Both the position numbers and the translations under genes were made by a program. Shown piece after piece: positions 47,324-58,797 of a DNA stretch of 64,000 bases. The notes under the pieces were generated by a model, which was not told the DNA's origin, searched no databases, and saw nothing but the letters and a program-made list of their open reading frames with translations. Position 1 is the first letter of the stretch; the number at the start of each line of letters is the position of its first letter. The stretch is from assembly GCF_963576545.1 (NCBI RefSeq), contig NC_083638.1, positions 31,217,400-31,281,399 of the forward strand, given 5' to 3'. This stretch comes from Limanda limanda (Eukaryota; Chordata; Actinopteri; Pleuronectiformes; Pleuronectidae).

Positions 47324-48186
47324 GGTTACACTTTATTTTAGGGAACACATATTAACAGTTGCTTATAAGCATGGATATAAGTAGCATATTACTAGGCCAT
47401 TAACTAACATTTACCTCTCAATAACCAGAGTAGAGAGTAAGTAAGGAAGTTGTTGTGCATGAATTACAATCTTAATATGCTTTGCTCAGTATGGGTCTTA
47501 TAGGGTGGTATTACCAAAATATTAGTCATTCTCCCTTCATAACACTCAACACATGTGTTCTATTCACATTTAACAAAACACAAAACTGCAAGTGTTAATA
47601 GTGTCCAAATAACTTGACAATGAAGTCTTTCTTCCTCAGAACATGTTCCCCATTCTAAAGTTAGGTTTTACTCATAACTAATTCACTATTAGTTTGACAC
47701 TTATTAAATCACACAGGTTCTAAAGTTGCCTCTTCTTCTTACTCAGTAAATCCATTATAGCACACAACTACTGCAAATAACAGAGGCTCTTCTTAAATGA
47801 TGGGAAAAAAGGGAGGTCTACTGAGATGCTCAGGTTCTAGAAGAACAGTCAGAACAAGTAGAAATATCTCCTTTAATAATGGTCCACTTGAGAGATTTTC
47901 AAAGGTATCTTCAAGGCTAAGAATAAATGTATTTCTTAAACTTCCTTTACATATTTCAGGTGACAGAGCTTTTAAATGTGTAAAGGAGAACCCAGATTTT
48001 CCACCATTTCTCCATTTATTGTTACAAAACCTCACTTTAGAGTGGGAATCATGTTCTGAGTAAGAAAGACTTAATTTCTTATTTTGGACACTATTAACAC
48101 TTGCAGTTTTGTGTGTTAATGTGAATGTGAAAAGAACACATATATAATGCTAATAAGCAACAAGATAATTTTTATTATGTGTTACC
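47324..48186. mobile_element. inverted-repeat (foldback-type) element
   Basis: Two arms of about 110-125 bp, 47551-47676 and 48018-48140, are near-perfect reverse complements. For example, CAAAACTGCAAGTGTTAATA at 47581 pairs with 48092-48111, and TCTTTCTTCCTCAGAACATG pairs with the segment near 48050-48070. Outside them GGTTACAC...GTTGCTTATAAGCAT at 47324 has a weaker inverse ending GTGTTACC at 48186. The core between the arms is about 340 bp, and I recognise no protein in it. Outer limits are approximate and no clear target duplication was identified. Confidence 0.55.
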
Positions 48187-51100
48187 CAATATTTCTAATA
48201 CAATAATTGCTCAAATGACTAGCTTATGATGAGCTTGTGTTATTTCAACAGTTCATAACTCTTGGTCAAGGTAATAAGGTTGGGTAATGCTGATGGTCTT
48301 GGTTGAGATTAGACTTAATTGTCCCAGAGGGACATTAGAAGCCTTGAATGCACAATTTGGCTTCTGTACAGTACCAAATATTCCAACAGTCCATACATCT
48401 AATAAATACTAGTTTAAAAGTGACAGATTATAAATTACCCTGGATAACTACAAAAAAATCGTTGACACTCACGATTCGGAAATACTCAAAGGATGAAGTA
48501 CTCGAAAATGCATATAGCTCTGTTTCTTGCACAAACTGTACTGGAAGGAGGGATGAATGAGCTGGTATTCCATCGGTGCAAGGCGCACTTGGCGCGGCGG
48601 ATTGCAGCCCATGTGAACAGCACAAGTGTGTAACGGGGGCGGAAAGGAGGCGCCTGGCTTTCCTCTGCGCGGTGCGCCGTGGTGCTTCCACGTAAATTAC
48701 GTTGTGCAGAAGCTCTCTTTTACTGTGTGATTAAAGAAAAGAAGTATTTTCTAATTTACACAGAGGACAAGTTTCTTTTGGATATAGGAGCATATGTAAC
48801 ACCATCTATACACCGGTTTTGGTTGCTGCTGACTTAAACAACAGAACATTTGGCCGTTTATCAGACCAAGGTTGGCTGTTTCTAAATACTTAAAATGGGA
48901 ATATTTTCTCCGCCGCTTGTTCAATTTTTAACTGTGAAAACAAAATAAATCAGTGAAGCTCACACATCCCTGCGGGCAGACCAGTCCTTAGCCCTACCCC
49001 TCCATTTTGTACGTTCGCGCAAAGGGGTGAGAGTGTCCCGATTTTTGTTTGGATGGAGGGGTAGAGGCAAGTGTTTAGGCTGTATAGCCCTCAAAACAGA
49101 CCCACACTTCGAACTGAGCCCAACCCAGAATGCCTTGCGAATTACCAGCAAGATGGTAGAGAGACTCACAAATGTAGCATTGTCTCCATTAATAAGGATT
49201 TGAAAATTAATTGTTATATCTTAGTTTAATATCATTTCAATGTATTATGGTAATATCAACCTTAAAAAATAAATTGCTAGCATGCTAATGTTAGCATGTT
49301 AGCGTTAGCAATAGTTATTGCATTATAATCCTGCATTTCATAATTTCATGTCGCAATCCAAGCTTTTTCAAATTTCCTTTGGATGAATGGCAAATGTCAT
49401 TGTGTTGTACCATTATTGCCATAGTACAGAGGGAAAGCAGGAAAACATGTCCTGAGCATTTACCTAGTAATTTGATTCACCTGGATTAATATAGATTATA
49501 TAATATAGGTTTGTCACTTTAGTAACTGCAAGCAATATCATTGGTTTATTTAAGATCTCAACCATCTTATAACAATGAAAACCCAGGCAAAACTTTTGGA
49601 GATTTAGACATTGAGCTTAAATGAAAGTCATTGGTGACTTGATGTGCTTTTGTGGATTTAATAATGTTTTGCAAATAACATTAAACCAAACTACTGAAGT
49701 AAATAGTAGCTGATTCTTTAACAATCAATATCCATGAGAGTAAATCAACTAACATTACATTTTCTTGCTGCCTTTCAGTTATGTCTATTTAAACTATGTG
49801 TAGGGTGCCTCTGCATGATCAGCTGCTTAACATTACCCAAGTATTTATAGTAACTCAAAAGTGCATGAGGTGATCAGGGCCATTGGAAACCTAGCCTACA
49901 CTCAACCATCATTTGGGGCTAATGTGCAATTAATGAGAAAAATATTTTTCTGGTTAAATTGTCTAGGATAATTCATCATTTTGTAGGCATTTAAGTTTTT
50001 TTTCATTACTTTTAGTTGCCAAGACTTTAAAATCTATGAAAAACTATAAGGTTGATACAGTGTAATGTGATATATTTGGACAAACCCTGTTCTCATATGC
50101 TGGCAAATTGATGAAAGTCTAACCCCAAGTTTGATGGTGGGTGGGACTGGGATGTAACTAATATTTGTAGTAGTATCCAGTTCCTGTGTTTGCTTTTCTG
50201 GAGCAGGGTTGTAACTGGGAGATTAGGGGGTTGGTGGGATGTTGATGTTATAGGATGTCCGGAGGGCTGGAGAGTCACGGTTGACTTTATGGAGTAGCTG
50301 CTCACTGGTAAGAGGTGACCCTGCACAAGTCAGCTGATTCATTCACAGTGTGTATATAAGAGGAAGAGAGAGAGAGAGAGAGATACAACAACACACCCAC
50401 ACAATGTTTTTGTGTGAGGTGCACAGAAAGGTTGCACAACATCAATGAGATGGAATTGGGAGGATAACCAGCAGAGCAACATCCATTGCAAGACTTGTGC
50501 TGATAAAGACAAGAAAGACAAAAACCTTTCCCACTGTTTGAAAATATGACGTAACTATATCACCATCCCTGTTACGAACGGCTCTGCAGAATAGAACTCA
50601 ATAGCATGACTCAGAGGCAAAGTCGTTTAACTTAGAAAATGGTCGGTACACAAAGAGCAGTTCAAATCAGGCAAAGGAATACAAAAGGGGTTAAACTAAG
50701 GCTTGAACAAGTAACACAAAATAGTACGGTACACAAAAAGCTAACACTAGGAAGTAGTCGCTGGAAGTAAAACCAGAGTTGGCTACATTCTGGCAGATGC
50801 TTGAGGCAAGGACACACATACTTAATACACATAAAGGCAGGGAAGGAGATGACCCACAGGTGAGACAATCAGACAGGAGGGAACCTTGACAGGACGTGTG
50901 GTCTGAAATGAAAATACTCACCAAAATAAAACAGAAAACACGAAATTAAAACAATAATACATAATGTGAACTTAGCTAAAGTAGTCAGGTGAGATGTGAC
51001 CATACCAGTATTGAGAAATACGAAGTCTTTGCGCCTAAACTGCTGTTGCTTCGACCCAGCTCACAGTCAAGCTGCTTGTACATTGGTTAAAAACAGATTA

Positions 51101-53860
51101 AACTGTTCAAGAGATTATAGTTCTTATTTTGTTTAATTAAAGGATAAATATGGCTTCTTAGATATGGGACAAACTAAACACCCTGGCTTCCTGCATTATT
51201 TCTTCCTTATTCCTAATCTCATTTGCTTATTATTTTTACATTTTCTGTGTTTTTGTTCATCAATTATGCAATGTGTGTATGTTTGAGTGCAAGTCCAAGG
51301 CTTCTCTCTGTGTACAGTATGTGTGCCTGCAGCATTTTTCTATTTTTTTTGTAGTGTGTGAATAAGTGGCGAACATTATTGTGACATTAAGGTCAGTGGG
51401 GTCAATCTATCGTTAGCCAGTATTTGCATGTGTCATGTGTAGGCATGTGTATGTATGTGTGCGTGAGAGGGTGAACAAAGCGTCTCTTCCAGGCTGAGTC
51501 AGGCCTATGTTGTCAGCACTGGGAGCATTGACTGCCCAGGATTCAGCGGCTCATTGGAAAGCCCTTCATGTTGTAACGGCTAATTAGCGCAAAATAAATG
51601 GCTGGCCGAAGCTGCTTGTGGGCAGCACAGTGCTGTGAGTCCAGAGGCCTGATAAGGCTTTGTGGCTCTTTTGAGGCTGTCTGGCTGGATGTGCTGCCAG
51701 CTATGTGAGCCAACACATCAGTGTTTGATCAGTCAGCTAGCCCCTAACACCAGGTCAAAACCCACAACTGATAACCACAGCACAGTGGATCACAGCTCTT
51801 TGTGTGGGGGCTTAAGCCTCAGAAGTGCTGGCTTCAACGGATCTTTGATGCTGCAGAAAATCTCAGTCACATCTCTGACCTCACTGTGGAACTTCGCCAC
51901 TCAACTCTGTTTTATTCACATGGGCTTAACAGCCAGGATGGTAAAGGCTTGCTCAGAAGCATTCAGTGTCATGTAAAGGTAATCATGTCTGCTAATAAGG
52001 ACCTTGGGCGATGGACCAAGTATGGCGGGTCATTCATTCCAATAAAAGACATCAAAACAATATGTGAATGGTGAGTTGGTCATTTCTTATCAACTCTAAT
52101 TCAATTAAATTTGATTTGTATAAACATAGGGTTTTGACTATAACCATTGGGTTATGGTCATGACATATTTGATCTCAAAACTGCATATAATTAGTACAAG
52201 CTGAATCAGGATTTTTGAAGCAAAACATCTGCAGTATTAAGGCTTATTTGCAATGGGTTCTCGATAGAAAACCACTTGAATGTCCATACACAGTCAAAAC
52301 TCCAAAGTATAGTCCAGGTAGTGTGGCTGACCTAAGGATAGTAAAATCCAAATATAGGGTTTGTTATCAGTGGTGTCTGAATTATAAACAGCTGCTAATA
52401 CAGGATTGAAGCAAGTCATTCAAAAAAGGACAGAGCTTACTCAGCATGACTCCTATTCGTTAGCACTCAGCAGGTGTTTCTCCCCTCTTTATTTGAATAA
52501 CAACATCAAGGACGCTTTCCTCTAATTCCTTCAGATCGTACACATTATACACACGTAATTACAGCCTCTACCTAAGCATGCTTGGTTGTAAAAACAGCAA
52601 ACCAGTGAAGAGGAAAAGAAACACATGTTCAAATCCAGGCCAACATCTGTTTTCATCACCCCAAAATGTTTCCAGTGAAGAAAGCTTCAGCTTGAGCCCA
52701 GTCCAATCCAAATACACCATGTTTGTATTTTACTTTTACCATTCTACACAATGCTTTAGCAAGATGAAAATGTACCGGAGAGTTGGAGGAAGTTATTCTT
52801 CACTTTGCATTTAAGCTGAAACTGTTCATCATGTGGTCTCCAGGTATTTCGGTTCAGTATTTTATCTTACAGTTTTGGCAAGGCAGGTAGTTGTTTCTAG
52901 AGGAAAGATAATGACAACGGGAACAGTGAAACAGCAGTGTGCCTAAAGGGATAGCATGAAATAGAAGCATTCCAACATCTATGTGTTTATGCGATACCAG
53001 CAATAACCAAGCAGACCATGCACATTTAGCTGCAAATCTGCAGCCATATGCTGAATCTGAGACAACACTGCAGGTACGAGTAACTTAGTTTTTTGCCTGA
53101 TGCACATTGGTCCTGGAATTATTTCACCAGATTGTGTTTGAGGGACAATGTGGAGAGAGTCCAGTCAAAAGTGGAGTAGCCATTTTTATCAGATTGAACT
53201 ATATCTCTATAAATTCAGACACAACTGTGATGTCCCCTTTAACACTATTATTATTACAAGTTTGTGTTTGTATTGGGATGGTTCAGTTCTGTCGGGTCGA
53301 TCTGTGTAATACTGGCCTCAGCTCAGCACAATGATCCAAGATCACAGATCTACAGTATATAATCTATATCAGTTGATAAGTCATCATCATGGGATAAAAA
53401 CTCTTTGTGATCACTGAACGCGTGTTTCCTCCTCGTCCTTCCATTCACGTGCATGCATCACGCAGCATTACGCACAAGTGTCACCGCATTATTTATATAT
53501 TTAGAGGAATTGGATCAATTACTTCACATATCAGTGGATCCTAACCTCCTAACTGGGATATTATTTGGAAAGTGAATAGTTATTATTCTTGTTTTTTTTT
53601 TGCGAGTGATCTCCTGTGTGATCTGTTCCCCTGATGGCACAGTTACGTTCACTGCAGCTATTTTACACACACTTGTCCTTGATGATTTTCGCACAGTGTT
53701 AAATGATATTATTTAAAAAATATTAATGACTCTGCTGTTTAATGGTGACTGAACATAATTTACTGCAAGTTGTTTCATATCTTTTTTAATCGAAGGTTCT
53801 TATGGAACAGTTAAGTCGCGCTTGCAAAAATAATGCTTTTGGTTTTAATGTTAATGATGA
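48187..53860. other. long intron stretch, little structure
   Basis: No exon or full transposon was recognised in about 5.7 kb. Small items: a GC-rich patch at 48570-48700; a segment at 48955-49170 rich in CCCTACCCCTCCATTTTG-like text that may be a repeat; a GCTAGCATGCTAATGTTAGC stretch at 49277-49310 of a kind common in fish repeats; and a short (GA)n at 50371-50383. Confidence 0.4.
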
Positions 53861-53869
53861 AGTGGATCA

Positions 53870-54090
53870 ATAATCTGGCTTCAGGTCACCTCCTCACGTC
53901 TGCATCGCCCTTTTCCCGTCTCCAAAATTTTTAGGACGCATGGGTCAGAGTTTGCGTGGAAATGCGCTAATTTTCCCGTTTAAGTCTGTCATTTATAAAT
54001 CCCAACGTTTGCTTGAGAAGTGGTGTACGCACGTTACATGCCCCGTTTTGTTCGTATGCAACCGTCATAAGTGAGGCCCCTGAGCTGTAC
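53870..54090. repeat. one end of a DNA-transposon-like repeat
   Basis: The text ends 'CATAAGTGAGGCCCCTGA' after 'CATTTATAAATCCCAACG' and 'TGTACGCACGTTACATGCCC'. This matches a widespread fish repeat whose end reads TTTATAAATGAGGCCCCTG. I did not find the opposite end, so only a fragment is annotated. Confidence 0.4.
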
Positions 54091-57000
54091 CATCCTGTGG
54101 TGTTGGAAGAGTTTGCCTCTGGTGAATAGTGGCTATGCAAACTTTTATTCGCATCATTTAGCTGCTTTTGCTGGCTGACCACAGGTCATCTTCATTTGAA
54201 AAAAGATGAGATGAGGTGAAGCAACAAACATCTTGTCCTTATTAGGGTTAGGGTTAAAACCCAATTTTGGTGGTTGCTGCCTACTGGGAAGATGAAGTGG
54301 AGACCTATTATTAACAAGTAGCTTATTATTCAATGGATTTGACATAGATTTGACAGCTGTTGGCAATGAAAGGTTTTAACATTTGGGAAACCAACCAGGT
54401 CAGTCCAGTGCAGTAGCCTTAAGGCAGTTCAAATTTGACTCCATTCTACTTGTAAGTCACTGTATGTGTCACCCAGTAGAGTCGACGCCACCAAGTACCG
54501 CCAAAGACAGCCAAGAGCATACTGATGCCCTGATCCAGGTCTGGGAAGAGATCCCCCAGGACTCATCAGGAGTATCATGCCTAGACATTGTCGGGAGTGC
54601 ATACAGGCCATACACGCTACTGAGTCCCATTATGAGTTGCCGTGATGAAATTCATGCAAGTTGGATCAGCCTGTGATTTATATTTTTCATTTTAGTGTGG
54701 TTTTGAATCCATTTCATAATTCGTTAATCATTATCTGATATTGGATTTAAGTGTTCCCTTAAATGTCCTCTTATTTCTCCATAATGTGTTGTGTGATAGA
54801 GAGTTTTGAAAGGGTAATGAAATAATGGAAATACTTGGTCTTTCTAACACTGCTTGGTATGCTACTATTGGAAGTTCCTTTTGGTTTGAGTAGTCATGGA
54901 AGCTCCACTACTACCCCATCTGCCAGTGCCAGGGGATGAAGCTGAATTTGGATCCTGCTGCAGTTCTCTACACTGCATTACTTGAGCTCCAGTCCTTTTC
55001 TGGATTTTCAATTAACTATTCCTTGGCGCAGCCATCAAGAAGACACAGCGGGCGATTCAAGGGCCATATATTTTAAGTCCCAGAGCAGCCAGTGGCTCTC
55101 AGAGCTGAAACCAATGAGTCAACATGTCTTTCACCGCTGCTACCCCGTTATCCACATCAGGCTGATCCTACCGCCCCACAAATGGGAAGATGAAACAGTT
55201 GATATAGGCGCTGTGGTTAGAGACAATTCAGAAAGATCCCTGCCCTGAGGCTCTCTGAGAGAGTTCGGAAATTGTAAATTTTATCGGCTTTCCAGTCAAT
55301 GCTCTGTAACAGCCCACCTTCTTCAACCAGTTCACAGTTGTCGAGAAGTACAGGGTTCTTCTTGTGCCTCAAATTTATTTACACCCTATCTGTACCCTGA
55401 GAGGGTCACTTCAAAAGAAAAACTATATCTGTCATGCAAAGCTTAAACCAAGTATTTTTCAAGGTTAAGCAAATATAAAACCACTGTCAGTCTTAATGCT
55501 GATGGTGCAGTCTGTGATTCAGAAAATAGAAAATCAAAAACTGAAAGAAAGACTGTCACCACAAGAAGGACGTAGCTGATTAACTTGTAAGCGCTTAACA
55601 ACAATATCTTTAGGTTGCTTACCCTTGCCAGTTGATAGTATGGCATTTGGAGAGGGTGTCCTAAAAGGACAAGGGTTTCTTTAGAATGTCTTTAGAGAGA
55701 TCTGAATGTGTTCACCATGGACATCCTCTTGGGAACACTTGTAATTGGAACAATTCCCTGACAGACTGGGGACATTTGAGAATGCACCTACCTGCTAGTA
55801 GGGCATTTTCACTGACATCTTTTTGTTCAACGATGTAGACATGATGGTGCTTCATCTGTGCACTTAATGTTTTTTCATCTCAATTGCATTAAAGCCCATG
55901 AGTTAATGTTGCTAGGCTACCTGGATTAAGGCTTTACATGCTTTTGAGTATGCAACCCAGCTTTTAGCCATATCAAGCACAATGAGACACCAAGTGTGGT
56001 AAGAAGTTATTACGTTAACAGGGTTACCCTTGCTCTCTGAGAAATAAGTGAGGTGTGTCACAGCACTGTCCCTATCATATACACATGAAAATGCCATATG
56101 TGGGCCGCACATAGCAAGGGTGGTTCGACTGGTCCAATAGTGTAAGTTGGCTGATGACACAACGGTGGCATGTAAGGTTACCTTACAAGATTAAATGCAA
56201 CAACTTTTACCTAAACAAAGGTTCTTAAAAACGTTCTTAATCATACTGTAAGTCCTCTCCTAGAACTTACACATGACAATACAACCTAAAGAAGCACAGT
56301 ACTGTTTTGTCTTCCTGCAGCAACTGAAGATGGTGACCCTCCCTCCACATATCCTCTCACTATGAGATGGGAACCTTACCGCACTTTCTCACAGCAAACA
56401 GTACGCACAGTGCTTTTATGTTCTCTATAAAACAAATCAATAATGCAAGGTGAACTGGCTCTCAGCATTGTGAATGCCACTATCTCATCATCCCACTCCC
56501 ATATCATCCAGCTGGAAGTATTGTAATATCAATGCTTTATGTATCAAACAATAATGTGATCTGGGTTTATAATTCTATTAGACAAGATTTAATGACTCAG
56601 GATGGTTACCACGGTTGTAATCCCTTGATCCTTTTCATTTATTTATTTTTTTAAACCAAGAATGGGTATACTTTGACAGAGCCATTTGTGTTGCTCTTTG
56701 GTATGCTGAATCATATTCTGAGTGCCCTCAACTAGTAATATACCTTGAACCGTATTGGCACAGATGACACTTCTTCAGTAATAGTCAAGTTTTTTGTCAA
56801 TGTGTTTTTTTTTTAATGACAAAAGAAATCAAGAGAAAAATAACACCATGACTATTTATATATTATCACTGCAGTGTGCCAATGACATAAAATCAAGTTG
56901 CAAGGTGGTGCTTTATATATCGTTGATACCTCTTGTTTCGTTATTGCACTACGGCCTTATTAGATGGCACTTTCAGTATAATGCAAGCTAAGTTAGATCA

Positions 57001-58149
57001 TTTTAAGCTGGTACCTTTTCCTCTAGCCTCATACACAGATGACATATGTGGCAGATTGCTTTGTTGTAGTAAACTAATGACGACAATATCCCAGCACTGA
57101 ATGCAGTTTGATAATGATGCAGACACAACAGGAAAGCTCCGGTTAAGCCTCGATTTCATATATTCTTAACTTCTTGAATTTATTGTTCCACTGTGCTACC
57201 AGCGACTTGAATACCTCCAGGTGTTTCTCTGTGTTTCTTCTAAAACAGATCTGTCTTATCACACAGACCTAAATCCTGAAACCTCATTCACTTCATGCAC
57301 CAGTGATGTAATGCATGTGTTTGCCATGTTGAACGATAAGGCCCAAACTTCCCTGTCTCTCTGGATTTCTGTTCTTCTTTTTCTCTCTGTCAAGGTTTTT
57401 CTCTCTTTATAAACCTCATCTTGCTTCAATTGTCGTATTACTGCCAATGTTCGAATTTCTGTCTGGATTCAAATAAGGCAACATGGCCTCGCTCCAGAGG
57501 CAGAAAGAAAGAAAGCCACGTGTGTGTGTGTGTGCGTGTGCGAGACACATGTAGATCTGTAACGCTCACCTCAGATAATGCCTTAATAAAAGGCTGACTG
57601 ATAGGCTGAGTTGTTTTTCACTACTTTTAACCACTCATGTTTGCTGAAGCATTCAGTGTGTTTACTAGTTGCGCTTGAAAGGTATGAGAACATTCAATGT
57701 GGTATTGTTGTTCAGACTCATTAGTTGAGTTGTTGTTTATCCTGTCACTTGTTCCACTTATTATAGAGACACTTAAGGCCTAACAATCTGATACTATGTC
57801 CTGTCCAAGTCCTGCACCTCTGATGTGACTAGTTTAGTCCAGTATGGTTGAATCCATCTTTATTTCGATAATGTGGAATTCTTAAGCCGGGTCATATTCA
57901 ACAAAAAGCATTTGCTGGCACCCTCTGTCACTTTGAATCAGCAGGGAACATTGACACAGTGTTTTCATAACAGTAGTCTATAGTGAGATCTTTCAAAATC
58001 TTTGACCATTTTATTATCTCTGCCATGCTTTGATACACCAGGTGTACATGGTAGTATTGATGAGACCTCTTTCGAGACCTATCAAACCATAGATCCAAAC
58101 TTAAGTCTTCTGTGTAATGGACATTAGGGCCTCAGTAGCCTGACAGAGT
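54091..58149. other. long intron stretch, little structure
   Basis: I see no exon, RNA gene or transposon ends. A short GT run occurs at 57519-57540. Many short open frames exist but none has a recognisable domain. Confidence 0.4.
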
Positions 58150-58345
58150 TGTTTAATGAGTGGATCTGGAGGTAGAGCAGGTCACCAGTTCGCATTTTGA
58201 AATGTCCTTTGGTAAGTTACTGATGATATACCACTGGTTTGTTCATATCTGGTATAAAAGAACTTGATCTATGTGTGTGTGAATGGGTGAATGGTACTTC
58301 TAAAATAGTTTGAGTGGCAGTGTAAGACTAGAAATGTGTATAATA
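58150..58345 (+). repeat. decayed tRNA-derived SINE
   Basis: It contains 'GGATCTGGAGGTAGAGCAGGTCACCAGTTCGC', then 'GTCCTTTGGTAAG', 'GTGTGTGTGAATGGGTGAATGG' and 'TAGTTTGAGTGGCAGTGTAAGACTAGAAA'. These are the head, body and tail blocks of the same SINE type as at 197-400, more mutated. Confidence 0.6.
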
Positions 58346-58507
58346 CAGTCTATTTACCATTTAATTTGGTTGTTGACTGAGGTCTTATTAGAATCCTAGA
58401 AATGGAAATAAGGGGCAGTATGACTTGGACCTTGAACGATTGTATTATTGAAATGTAAGAATATTACCCAATTTTATGAAACTCATTGTCATGTTATTGT
58501 GTTACAG

Positions 58508-58613
58508 GTATCGCTTATCTGGGTGGTGTCTGCACTGCCAAGAGGAAGTGCGTGTTAGCAGAGGACAATGGACTCAATTTGGCCTTCACCATTGCTCACG
58601 AGCTTGGACACAA
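58508..58613 (+). CDS. adamts17: ADAMTS17-like metalloprotease, coding exon D with zinc-binding motif
   Basis: A 106-nt exon between a GTTACAG acceptor and a GTAGGT donor. It completes the split Gly codon, reads [20 protein letters not shown] then [15 protein letters not shown], and leaves two bases of an Asn codon. HELGH is the first part of the HExxHxxGxxH zinc site with the catalytic Glu. The remaining His/Gly and the Met-turn are expected in the next exon, beyond the window. The run is almost identical to vertebrate ADAMTS17 and intact. An antisense L1-type LINE starts 31 bases after the exon, inside the downstream intron. Confidence 0.95.
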
Positions 58614-58797
58614 GTAGGTTTCACCGTCTTTTCTTTTCCTTTTCTTTTTTTTAAACTTTTTATTTTGGATTTTGAATTTTGAACAGAAAGAAATAAAGGG
58701 AAAAAAGAAAAAAAACAAAAAACAAACATACAACATACTCATGGGTGTAACAGTATATGGTCACATTCTTCTCAATACATCGAAGTACAGTGTCACA

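Noticed and set aside
48428..48691. GC-rich patch with an 87-codon minus-strand frame
   Set aside because: Could suggest a promoter or exon, but no splice-site pair, recognisable protein or clear CpG island was seen; left as intron.
54383..54676. 97-codon + strand frame
   Set aside because: No homology that I recognise and no exon boundaries; it does not fit between the ADAMTS17 exons C and D, which join perfectly without it.
609..58613. ADAMTS19 as the identity of the host gene
   Set aside because: The paralogue shares [13 protein letters not shown] and HELGH/HEMGH, but the SFCHWQ, GGPRYLG-N-VPGG and [17 protein letters not shown] blocks fit ADAMTS17. A phylogeny with both paralogues would settle it.
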